A stretch of 64,000 nucleotides of DNA, taken from NCBI RefSeq assembly GCF_041146395.1, contig NC_091000.1, positions 17,619,501-17,683,500 on the forward strand. The letters are read 5' to 3'. The notes under the pieces were generated by a model. That model saw nothing but the letters and a program-made list of their open reading frames with translations. It had not been told where the DNA came from and searched no databases. This document shows, piece by piece, positions 36,744 through 46,499 of the stretch; the stretch's first letter is position 1, and every line of letters begins with the position of its first letter. Made by a program: the position numbers and the translations under genes. This stretch comes from Eulemur rufifrons (taxonomy: Eukaryota > Chordata > Mammalia > Primates > Lemuridae).

Positions 36744-37082
36744 TTTTTTTTTTTTTTGAGACAGAGTTTCACTCTGTTGCCCGGGCTAGAGTGAGTGCCG
36801 TGGCGTCAGCCTAGCTCACAGCAACCTCAAACTCCCGGGCTTACGCAATCCTCCTGCCTCAGCCTCCCGAGTAGCTGGGACTACAGGTATGCGCCACCAT
36901 GCCTTGCTAATTTTTTCTATATATATTTTTTAGTTGGCCAGATAATGTCTTTCTATTTTTTTAATAGAGATGGGGTCTCGCTCTTGCTCAGGCTGGTCTA
37001 GAACTCTTGACCTCAAGTGATCCACCCGCCTCGGCCTCCCAAGAGTGCTAGGATTACAGGCGTGAACCACCATGCCCAGTCT
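36744..37082 (-). mobile_element. Lemur-type Alu, antisense
   Basis: Antisense Alu with a T-tail, GAGACAGAGTTTCACTCTGT, the diagnostic GTGAGTGCCGTGGCGTCAGC, and the 5' end GTGAACCACCATGCCCAG. A 16-bp duplication ATAGTAACATGCCTCT (36728-36743) recurs with one change at 37083-37098. Confidence 0.96.
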
Positions 37083-37098
37083 ATAGTAACATCCCTCT

Positions 37099-38819
37099 TG
37101 AGGGAAAAAATAAGTTTACAAACAAGTTGACAAATAATTTTTTAGTTGTGATGGATATAATGAGGCGAACCTGGCCTTTGTGCTATGTGTGGTAGATTTC
37201 TTCTGGTACACTGAAAATACAACGTGTTTATAAGGGGACAGAAACATTCCAAGCCACCCTTCTGAGTCTTGCTCCACAGATTTATGTGCTTTTGGATAGT
37301 AAGTTTGTCCATATAGACTAATGGACCCTTTCTATTCTCTGTACCTTGTAGCTCTGAAGAGATGACCTCTGTCTATAGCTCTATGAGCCCTAAAACATTT
37401 GAAGCAAACAGGAATATATCACTTTCCTCTTTGTGTTTTACTGCTTTCTCTAAAAGTGTGAAAAATAGCAACTTCAGCTAGAAGGTGGTGTGTGTGTGTT
37501 TGTAAGCTTTACGTTGGAAAGGCTACAAAAAACATAGCATTTCACTCACATTATATGGATTATATGGCTTCTATTATTTAGAATACTGAAAATATCTATT
37601 ACTTATCATCTTTTTCACCTATGAGCATTCACACATTTTCTTGGTTATATTTGACTAAGAAATATTTCAGCATCAGACTAACTTGTACCAGCATCTGTTC
37701 ATATATTTTCAAATGCATAGTTCCTGAAAGACAGAACAGGCCATGTTGCTCTCATTTACCTTTTTTGGCTTGTACATGGACTTTCATAGACCGCAATGGA
37801 AATACTGTGGACAAGGATTATCTCTTCAGACTTAGGTGTAAACACTAGAACTTACTATAATAACTTGGATCATGCACCATCCTAGGAACTAGGGTTATTT
37901 CCTTGAGACACTTGAGTGGATGGATCAGTTGCCAAGCAACTTGCATTCTTACGGAGCCAGGCTGGGGAACAAAAGGGCGCCAAGTGGTAATACATACAAG
38001 AAAAATGACAAAGACACATGGAAAAATAAAGCCTCCATCTGGGAACTGTAGTGCATAACTGTTTAGAAATTTGGAATATGTTCTCCCTTAATAATTCATT
38101 TCAATAGCTATTGGTCTGTGATAGTATCTTCAATATCTATGGCCATCCATCCATCCATCCCCCATCCATCCATCTGGAGAGACTGATTTTGAGGTTAAAA
38201 ATTATACGTAGTGAGCTGGAACTGTAGATCTCTTATATTAACTACACTGCCAATACTCATTGTTTACTAATTATTTACCCTTTCACATAATTTCCTCTGT
38301 TCCTCTTTCCCCTCTATGTCTTATATGTCTTTACTTGTCATCTTCCTCTGGTACATGCTTTCTTTTTCTTTTTCTCTTGGAAGTGATTGTAAAGATGCTT
38401 CATTGTTACTCAGTGCTTAGATACTCTACTAGGTGTGAATATAGATTCCTATGGAAGCTCCTCAGGCCAGGCCTTATGGCGCCCACACTGTAGGAAATGA
38501 AATGAAAATGTGAGAACTTCTGATACACAATCATATGTGCAATCAGCTTCCTGTATTTTAAAACATAAGTCAGTTCTATTTGTTCAGATACACTATAAAA
38601 ACCACCTTTTTCTCACTATACGCAATCAAACTAAAGAAAACTATGAGTTCTTTCTTTTTGAGAGATCTGCCAGTGTTATATCATGTTGCGTTCCTCGGGC
38701 TTTGTGTTTTTTAATAGGCTGCCCCTAGGACAAGGCAACAATGGGAATGCAGTTATTCTCAAGTATTTAAGAAAATAAAAGTACAGTGTAGCTCAGAGGC
38801 CTGTCTAAAGGAGCAAGGA
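37099..38819. other. Single-copy sequence, no gene seen
   Basis: Short unrecognised frames only. An imperfect X-box GTTGCCAAGCAAC lies at 37928-37940. Confidence 0.4.
38143..38174. repeat. (CCAT)n microsatellite
   Basis: CCATCCATCCATCCATCC, an interrupting CC, then CCATCCATCCATC: a tetranucleotide repeat with one break. Confidence 0.95.
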
Positions 38820-39015
38820 AACTATTATTTATTTAGTGCTTATTATGTGCCTGATGTTGTGCTAGGCATTTCTTGATAGATTTTAAAATTTAATCTTTAA
38901 AGATCCTTGTATTATGGGTATCATCCACATTTAAAAATATGAAACTAAACCTTGGAGAGGTTAAATAACTTGCACAAAGCCACTCAGCTCCTAAAAGTCA
39001 GGCTTTCTGCCCTCA
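38820..39015 (-). repeat. MIR SINE, antisense
   Basis: TTTATTTAGTGCTTATTATG, TGTGCTAGGCATTTCTTGAT, CCTTGGAGAGGTTAAATAAC and TTGCACAAAGCCACTCAGCT in order. Confidence 0.88.
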
Positions 39016-39151
39016 CTATACCTAATTCTACTAAGATGACTGAGGAAGTGTTTCCTCTTGAGATGTGAGTAAAGCCGTAACACAAGTTCAATGGGATGAT
39101 CTAGTGTGGGTGCCTGTTTGATTGCTAATTCTTCCGAGGGAAGTGTGTGGT

Positions 39152-39175
39152 GGGTGGAGTGGGGCGGGGCGGGGG
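39152..39175 (+). other. G-quadruplex-type G-rich tract
   Basis: G-runs of 3, 4, 4 and 5 separated by loops of 6, 1 and 1 bases meet the usual G-quadruplex pattern. Confidence 0.6.
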
Positions 39176-39177
39176 AG

Positions 39178-39829
39178 CATGCCAGTAGTTTTGGAGAAAT
39201 GGGAGGAGATAAGTGAGTGTTTGGACTGTTGGGATCCTACCTCCCTTCTCTTCTAGCTGTCATCCCAGGCCATCCATGCACACTGACCTCATTTTCTCTA
39301 TTTAACTTTTCCTCTTTATCAATTTTTTGTCCTTTTCATTCTTTTCTACTTTTATCACCCTCGGGCCTTTGTCTGCCTGTGTAGCTACTGTAGTGAATGT
39401 AGCTGGTGCTTCACCGGAACCCCCTGGATCCCTTTTATCTTCACTGTGTACCCCTCTCCCTGAAGTCCACGTGCCTTCGCAGCTAACAGCCCCCTGCAAT
39501 GTTCTTCAGAAGATCAGCACTGCAGCCTCCCCTCGCCCCTCAAGGCAGCCAGAAGTGCCTAGAAGTTTACATTGACCGTCTCATTTCTACACTTAACCAA
39601 TATCTGCTATGGGAGTCTGAAAGATCATTCCGTTGCCTTCCGTCTGGACAACCAACTCTTAGCTATAATTTCTTACCTGAAAGAGCACATGCTAGATCAG
39701 TTCAAGGTGGGGACTTTACCTAAAAGTGCACCCTTCCCTGGCTTCTTTCCCTTCGCTGTTCTGCTTCTACCAGTTTTTCCTGAGAGCATTTTAAAAATAG
39801 GTCATTTGCACGTGAATTCTTGTGTCACA
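39178..39829. other. Unassigned sequence before the ERVL remnant
   Basis: Pyrimidine-rich, with overlapping open frames of 82 to 93 codons but no recognised product. A worn 5' LTR could lie here, but I cannot identify one. Confidence 0.3.
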
Positions 39830-39849
39830 TTCTGGGGAATACTTGGATT

Positions 39850-42790
39850 ATAAAGGGGTGCTGCACACAGGATCTGAGATGACACTGTTGCTTAGGAACC
39901 CAAAACATGGTCATGGCTTCTCTGTTAGAGTGAGGGAGAATGGAGGTCAAGTGATAAATGAAGTTCTGGCCTGGGACCATCTCAAAGTGGGCCCACTGGG
40001 CCTCTGGACCCATCTGGTAGTCGTTTTCCAATTTCCTGACTGAATAATTAAGGAGGACATATGTAGCTTCTGGCAGAAGACTTGCCCTGGTTCCCTACTC
40101 TGTGGAGTAAGAGCTATTATAGTGGGAAAGAACAAGTGGAAGCCACTCCAGGTCAAGATGGTAAATCAAAACCAATTTTGTTCTCTAATCCCTGGGTGAA
40201 TGTCAGAGATTAGCACCATCCTTGATTACAACATTGGATGATGTGGAAGGCTTCCAATTTTGCTCGGGACATGAAGAAAAAAAAAAGAGAGCTGTAGAGT
40301 AGGTCCAGGCTATAACACAAGCAGCCCTGCTCCTTTGGCCTTTGACCCTGCAGATCCCATAGAGGAAAATGTGATGAAAACACTACAGGAATCTCTGGCA
40401 ATGTCTACCGGGAGAATCACAGTTCAGAGCCCAGGTTTCTTGAGTAGCCATCTGCAGCCGAGTGTTATACACAATCCACAAAGTAGCTCCTGGTCTGCTA
40501 CTGGGCCCTAGTACATATTGAATACCTGACCATGAGACATCAAATGACTACATGGCCAGAGCTGCCCATCATGACTTGGGTGTTTTCAGACCCACTGGGT
40601 CATAAGGTTGGATGGGCCCAGCAGAAATACATCACACGATGGAAGTGGTACATCTAGAATTGAGCACAAGCAGATCCAGAAGGCACATGTAATTCTGACA
40701 AATAAGTGGCTCAGACCCCCTGTCACTACCCATATAGCACTAATACTTCTACCTTAGTTTATGTCCACAGCTTCATGATTAGAAGGAAAAATCCAGGGCT
40801 AAATGCACGGATGGGTTGGCTCAGTATGCTGGTGCACTGCAGCCCATTCATGGGCGGCTCAGAAGGACAGCGGTGGAAAGAACTTCTTACAGTGGACAGA
40901 GTTTGGTCAGGGTACCTGGTAGTCTACTTTGTGTGCACAGAGAAGGAGCCCAATGTAAGAATACACACAAACTCCTGGGGAGCAGAGAATGGTTTCCTTT
41001 GCTAATCAGGGGCCTGAAAGTAGCAAGATTAGAAGATTGAAGACGAAGAGGTCAGGTTAGAAGGAGTTGAATGGACTTATGAGAGTGAGGACAAAGTGTG
41101 GGGATCTTTCTTTTGCATATTCATGCTCACCAGAGACCATCCAGTGTTGAGGTGACACTTAGCAACAAGGTGGACAGGTTGACTCATCTAGTAGATGTCA
41201 TCTAGCCTTTGTCTTTGGCTACCCCAGTGTCTTATCTTTGGTCATCACAATGTGCACGTGAACTGAGTAGCCACCATGGCAGTGACAAAAGGCATATGTT
41301 GCCTCTTACCAAGCCGAGTTAGCTACTGCTGCTGAATGTACAGTTTGTCAACAGCAGAGACCACTGTTGAGAACGTAATATAACACTATTCTTCAGGGAG
41401 ATCAGCCAACAAATTGTGGCAAGTTATTTACATTGGATGCTTTCTGGCATGGACAGGGCAGTGATTTGTCATGATGAGGATTTACATGCATTTCCAGGCC
41501 TGCCTGCAGTTCCTCAGCTTTGCTGCTATCCAGTGGCTCACAGAGCATCCGATTTATTGACATGTGATCCTGCATAACATTTCCTTGAAGCAAAGGACCC
41601 TCCTTACAGCAAAGGAGAGGCAGCCAATGGATAGTGGCCATGGGCCCCCATCCTCCCACATGCCACATCACCCGTCATCCAGAGGCTGTGGCTTGATAGA
41701 GCTTTGAAATGATCTCTTGTAGGCGGAGCTAAGGCACCAGTTTGGAAATGACACTCTGTGAGTCAGCGGCTTGGTCCTTCATGATGTCGTATATACCTTG
41801 TTTTGGTTAATATTGTATTTAAACTTGGCTAGACCACGATGTCCAACATCATGATGTCATGATGTTTTTGGATGAGAATAACATTTAAATCAGGGGACAT
41901 TGAATAAAGCAGTTTGTCCTCCATAATATGGGTGGGCATCATCTGCTACACTGAAGCCCTGGTTAGAACAAAAGACTGATGTCCCTCAAGCAAGAGGGAA
42001 TTTTGCCAGGAGATGGCTTTCAGACTCAAATTGCAGCTTTGATTCTTCCCTGGTTCTCTATCCTGCTGGCCCTCCTTGCAGATTTTGGAATTGCCAGTCT
42101 CCTTAACCATGTGAGCCAGTTCCTTAAAATCTCCCTCTCTGCCTACATTGATTGATTCAGCTTCTATGGAAAACCCTGACTAATACCTACCTTAAAGCAG
42201 GCATTTTGATATGGTACTGTATTCCCCATGGGTAGAATACAAAGGTCTGGGCACTGGAGGGTAGAAGTTAGGGTGGCCCTGTTCAGCATCACTCCTAGTG
42301 ACCCACTTGGGGAGATTGTGTTTCTTGTCTTTGCAACTTTAGTTTTTGTGAGTCTGGATGTCCCAATTCCCACAGGGAAATGCTTCCATCAATGGATGCA
42401 TTAAAAACCCCACTAGGACATAAAGGTATAAAGACATACTTGGTCATTTTGGGCTCCATGTGCTGGTAGACTAGCAGGCAAAGAAAAGATCTACCATACT
42501 GACAAGAGTAACCAATCCTGACCATCAGTTGAAGGAAGCGTTTTGTTGTATAATGTGGGCAGAGAGTAATATGTTTGAAACTCACGAATCCATTGGGCTG
42601 TCCCTCATTGGTCCTGTGCCTAGCTTTATTTGTGAGTGGGTAGGGCATGATAACTCTGTCTGAGAAGGGCATGATAACCAGGGACTCAGCTGCCTGAGTG
42701 TGGATGTCTGAGTAACCTCACCAGGCAAGCCTCCTGGACCAGCCCACATGCTGGCCATGGGTGTGCAGTACCCACAGTGAGTGGGTGAGG
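39850..42790 (+). pseudogene. ERVL pol remnant, broken and internally deleted
   Basis: Pieces of one polyprotein lie in order but in all three plus frames. About 39850-40240 matches the protease to early reverse-transcriptase part. The match then jumps, at about 40240-40290, to the connection/RNase H part (40290-41230), so the palm with the polymerase active site is missing. About 41240-41380 matches the integrase zinc-binding (HHCC-type) region and 41380-41798 the integrase core and its C-terminal side. After the inserted LTR, 42193-42790 matches the tail that in ERVL carries a dUTPase-like domain. Many stops and indels remove any coding ability. Domain limits are estimates by eye. Confidence 0.68.
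41799..42187 (+). mobile_element. Solo LTR (class III type) inside the ERVL pol
   Basis: A 389-bp LTR that begins TGTTTTGGTTAATATTGTAT and ends GGAAAACCCTGACTAATACC, where the canonical final CA has become CC. An exact 5-bp duplication TACCT flanks it (41794-41798 and 42188-42192), the size typical of ERVL/MaLR-class integrases. Internal wording such as TAACATTTAAATCAGG and CATAATATGGGTGGGCATCA fits a MaLR/ERVL-class LTR; the family name is uncertain. The pol remnant resumes immediately after the right duplication, so this LTR inserted later. Confidence 0.82.
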
Positions 42791-42995
42791 AAGGAGGTTA
42801 TGAAGCTGGTTTTGACCACGGTACTAACTGCAGCAGTTGGTGGGATGAGCTGTAATTCATCCCACTAACTTTTCCCTTGTAAGTTTCCCCCCAGACACGT
42901 TGACCAACTACCACCTTGAAGAAGGTATGACAGATGGGGTGACCTTCACGTGAGCAATACATGGGTTGGGGGAGGGGTTTAGCAAACACTGTCAG

Positions 42996-43462
42996 TGTTT
43001 AACCCAGATGTCCTCAGTTCCGTTTCCCATTTTTGTGCACCCCATACCCAGCCACTGAGTCCTTTTGTTTTTGTAGCTGCGCCTGGGCTCTCTTCAGAGG
43101 CCTGCCCTCAGGCTCTTGAAGCTGTTTTTGTTCCCAGATGCAGAGAGCCAAGGGTGCCTGAAAGTGTATATTGCCTCATGTTGGCTATTGGCCACTGAGT
43201 GACTGGTGACTGAGTTTGGAAGCTCAGCTTCCTTACCTGCATGTGGACTAAACTCTGAGATGTAAATACATTCTAGAGTTTTCCTGTCAGATCAAGCTGA
43301 GGGGCTTTGTGTGAAATTGCACTTTAGTTTGCCTTGTTCTCTTTCTCTCTTTGGTGTCCCTCATTAACTTACTGGGTTCTCCTGGAGACACTTCCTTAGT
43401 AAGTTACTTGCCTAAGAATTATCATCTTAAGGGATTCACTTCTGGGAACCCAGCCTGATGCC
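42996..43462 (+). mobile_element. 3' LTR of the ERVL remnant (MLT2-like)
   Basis: Follows the pol tail. Its last part, GGGATTCACTTCTGGGAACC then CAGCCTGA, corresponds to the conserved end of MLT2-class LTRs. The left edge is placed at TGTTTAACCC by analogy only; no flanking duplication is usable because the 5' LTR is missing. Confidence 0.5.
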
Positions 43463-44217
43463 CAACTTTTCCATTCCTCGTTCAGTGATATCTTGATGAA
43501 TGCATCTCTTTTCTAAGTAAATCAGACATGTTACAAAGAGGAATAATATTAATTCTAAAATGATGTGAAATAAATCAATATTAGCAAGTCTCAGAAAGCC
43601 GAAGAAAATTGTTTCAGATCAGTTGTTATGTATAGCTATGTACAGCTCATGGTAAAAAACAAACAAACAAACAAACAAACAAACAAAAAACTGGCTTTCT
43701 CAAACAGGTCCTGTTTTGCTGTTTAGGGTTGGGTGCAGTTAAGGCTGGCCAGAGACAGTGGACTGTGGAGTCACTAAATCTTGCCATGAAGTGCCATCTC
43801 GGCATCAGTTTTCTCCTTGGAGCTCACTCTTTTTAAAATATGATCCCAAATAAGATGTTAGTAATTTTCACTGAACACAACAGAGAGTTTGGTCTGGGTA
43901 TTCTCCCCCCAAAATGACTCCTTACTGCCTGGAAGGGGCAGAGGGGTTCATGTCGAGGTGGGTGCAGAAAGGGCCTTGCAGGCTGGAGGCTGACTCCTGG
44001 GGCAGAGGACGCCGTGTCCCCTGTGTACCTCCTCCTCTTAGGACAGTGGTGTTCAAGGTGTGCATACCAAAATCATATGAGAATATTTCTCGTTTTATTT
44101 TCAAAGTACACATGCTTGTGTGCCTCTGCTACAAATCTGTTGAGTCATAATTGTGCGGACAAGTGGAAAGGTGTAGATGAAAGTACTATCAGCTTGTGGA
44201 GGAAGTTACTTTTTCCT
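43463..44217. other. Single-copy sequence, no gene seen
   Basis: Overlapping frames at 43914-44150 (plus) and 43922-44113 (minus) are open but unrecognised. Confidence 0.4.
43654..43690. repeat. (AAAC)n microsatellite
   Basis: Seven perfect AAAC units (43657-43684) within an A-rich run. Confidence 0.95.
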
Positions 44218-44315
44218 AACTTTTTATTATGAAAAATTTCAAACATTTAAAAAAGATAGTACAATGACGCCCATATACCTATGCCCATATACTCAATCTA
44301 CATAATTTAGAGTAA
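44218..44315 (-). mobile_element. Old L1 3' end fragment, antisense
   Basis: TTTTTATTATGAAAAATTTC then AGATAGTACAATGACGCCCA is the common start of antisense L1M-class 3' ends. Confidence 0.55.
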
Positions 44316-44719
44316 AGAAACCCCAGGTGATTCTGATGATGATCTCTAGGTCTTGCAACCTGCATCCAATCAACTTCCTCCTGTGCTGGGTCGGGCGGGG
44401 ACGGAGAATGGCCTTGCCTTGACCTGGACCTTGGCAGCCATTACTGCTGCTGGGGGTTGTCTTGCTAGTTGAGCCTGGAGACAGCAACCTAGAGCGACTT
44501 CCTCTCAGCCCCTTAGATATATCTCTGGGAGAGTCATGGAGAGGTGGTTGGGTTGCAGCTGGCAACTGAACGAAAAGCATTTGTCCTTTATTTACTTTAT
44601 TGATATTTCAAGAGCATGTGTGATTAGGATCTTGAAATAGGTAATCAAACACAAATGTTGGATAATAAACCAATTTTTAAAAGTATGTGGAGTGTAGAAA
44701 CTGAACTTTGATCTATTGT
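44316..44719. other. Single-copy, GC-richer block, no gene seen
   Basis: A 95-codon minus frame (44293-44580) is open and Ser/Pro-rich. It overlaps the L1 fragment at its end, has no recognised domain and no clear splice sites. Confidence 0.35.
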
Positions 44720-44746
44720 GGGGCGGGGGTGGGGGGTGGGGGGGGG
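44720..44746 (+). other. Very strong G-quadruplex-type tract
   Basis: G-runs of 4, 5, 6 and 9 are separated by single bases C, T and T. Single-base loops make the most stable parallel quadruplexes. No promoter is visible beside it. Confidence 0.75.
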
Positions 44747-45229
44747 AAGAAGCCCAAGTCCACTTTTTGAAAGATTTCAGAGCAATGGACTACTTTAGAC
44801 CCATCTGTCTGAGTGGCTATAGCTTTGGTTGGGTCACAGCGCCCTTTAAAAATCTGATGACAGTGCTAGATGTTCTCCCTTGTAATTGTATATATAAACC
44901 ATGCATAGTTAATTTTGTATGTAAATTCAGGGTAGATACCAAGCATGGATACCCTCATGAATCTGTCAGGTTAAAAACACTTTTCTATATCTTCCTTCAG
45001 TAAAGGAAGGTCCTGGTCTGTTGTGAAGCCAAAATATCCACCAAATGTCAAAAGATGGAATTAGTTAACCATGTAGTATCAAGCTTTGGACCAAGATATA
45101 AATCTTCCCCCAAATCATCCTATTTAATCTTCTGGAAGACTGAGAGATTTAGAATGTGCCAGGAATATTTTATCTGACTTTTTAAGTAGTCACCAAGAGC
45201 CTTAAGCAGCATTAGGTTTACCACAAATG
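44747..45229. other. Single-copy sequence, no gene seen
   Basis: No named repeat or exon. Confidence 0.4.
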
Positions 45230-45535
45230 CTTCTAGTTGATTAGTTCAGAACTGTTTTCTTACCCAACAGGTCCCTTCTTAAATGTCATTCAGGGAAGAA
45301 GTTCTTAGACAGCCAATGTCTGAAGATATTCCACATTATTCTCATCATAATGTCTTTCTTGACTTCCCTTGTAGCATATTTAATGCTAGCATTTGTATTC
45401 CTTGTTGATTTATTTATATTTACTGTCTCCCCATAGAATTTAAACTTAAACAGAACATCAGGGTACCCTTAATGTACTGCCCAGTGCCATACCCGGTTAA
45501 GGGCTAAGAAATGCTTGGAGAATGAGTGAATAATG
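45230..45535 (+). repeat. L2 LINE 3' portion, sense
   Basis: CCCTTCTTAAATGTCATTCA, TTGATTTATTTATATTTACT, TGTCTCCCCATAGAATTTAA and AATGCTTGGAGAATGAGTGA follow the L2 order. Confidence 0.7.
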
Positions 45536-46411
45536 AATTTGCAGAGTTTATGGCAAGGCTCAAGCTTATGTAATTTTCCTGAGAGGACTTAGGAAAGATA
45601 TCTGGGGAACTGTGTTTGATGATGAAGACTGTGGTGATGAAGATGATAACATCGGCTGCCTTTGCAGCGGCCGTGTGGTTAACTTAAGCGGGCTGTCCAA
45701 AAGAAATAAAAAGACACCTAAAGTACAGCTTTAAATGATGTACAGCTTTTAATCTCTGACTGCTGGGAAGACCTGCCACAGATAATCTAGTTTGGGTGCC
45801 AGCATCGCAAAAGAGCTGGCAAGCTATGAGCAAGGTGAGCTCTTGAGGAAAGAAAGGTAAAGTCACCGATAGCAACAAGATTGCAAACAGTGGCCACAGT
45901 TGCTAATAAGAAAATGGGCCTGACATGCATACACAGCACAAAGACCTGCCCCTGTCCCAGGCTTTCCAGCTGGCCTTGGGAAGCAGCCCTGTCAACAGTG
46001 TTAACTTCCAAAGGGAAAGACCCTGAGGTCACACTCACCCATTTCTAGCTATTTCCTTATATGGCTCTAGTTTACTGAGAAAGACACACAGAGATATTTA
46101 TTGTAATTATTATTCCTACCTTTTCTCCCATACTATTAAATTTATTTTATATAAGTTGCAAGTGCATACCATGCAAACAAAACTTTTTCTTCACACGTCC
46201 TATGTTACATAGCAAGTCTCAATTTATTGTGTGTTGAAATGTACATCTTAAGCATTAGGAAATATGCATGTTTTTTGCTATTTATCTTTTTAAACAGAAC
46301 AAAACGTCAAATCAAAAAATATTTAGACACCTTTGTAAAGTCCATTCTATATATCAGTGTGACACTTCTGTATCCAAATGAGTACCAATACCCTTATGAA
46401 CAAACATATGC
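45536..46411. other. Single-copy sequence, no gene seen
   Basis: No repeat recognised. The part 45600-46050 is less AT-rich, but no exon is supported. Confidence 0.4.
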
Positions 46412-46499
46412 AAAGAAAAAAAAAGAAAGAGAGAAAAAGAGAAAGAAAGAAAGAAGAAAAGAAAAAGAAAGAAAGAAAAGAAAGGAAAAGAGGAAGAAA
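46412..46499. repeat. Purine-rich (GAAA)n-like tract
   Basis: Nearly 90 bases of A and G with repeated GAAA/AAAG units. Capable of triplex formation. It accounts for the lysine-rich middle of an otherwise meaningless 147-codon frame. Confidence 0.92.

Larger units (their letters stand above)
39830..43462 (+). mobile_element. ERVL-type endogenous retrovirus, decayed
   Basis: A class III (ERVL-like) proviral remnant in sense orientation. A protease/early-pol stretch is followed by RNase H, integrase and C-terminal wording in the expected order, and an MLT2-like LTR closes the 3' side. There is no env, as is normal for ERVL. No 5' LTR is recognised, and most of the reverse transcriptase is absent. 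A separate solo LTR sits inside it at 41799-42187. Stops and frameshifts are frequent throughout; the element is ancient and inactive. Confidence 0.75.

Noticed and set aside
36795..37001. A frame rich in serine and proline
   Set aside because: It is translation of an antisense Alu; the same kind of frame occurs in the other Alus at 28.8 and 58.6 kb.
40706..41005. A 99-codon frame that could look like a gene
   Set aside because: It is a piece of the decayed ERVL pol, with neighbouring parts in other frames.
43654..43690. Short regular repeats that might suggest a CRISPR-like array
   Set aside because: They are a plain AAAC microsatellite without spacers, in a mammalian genome.
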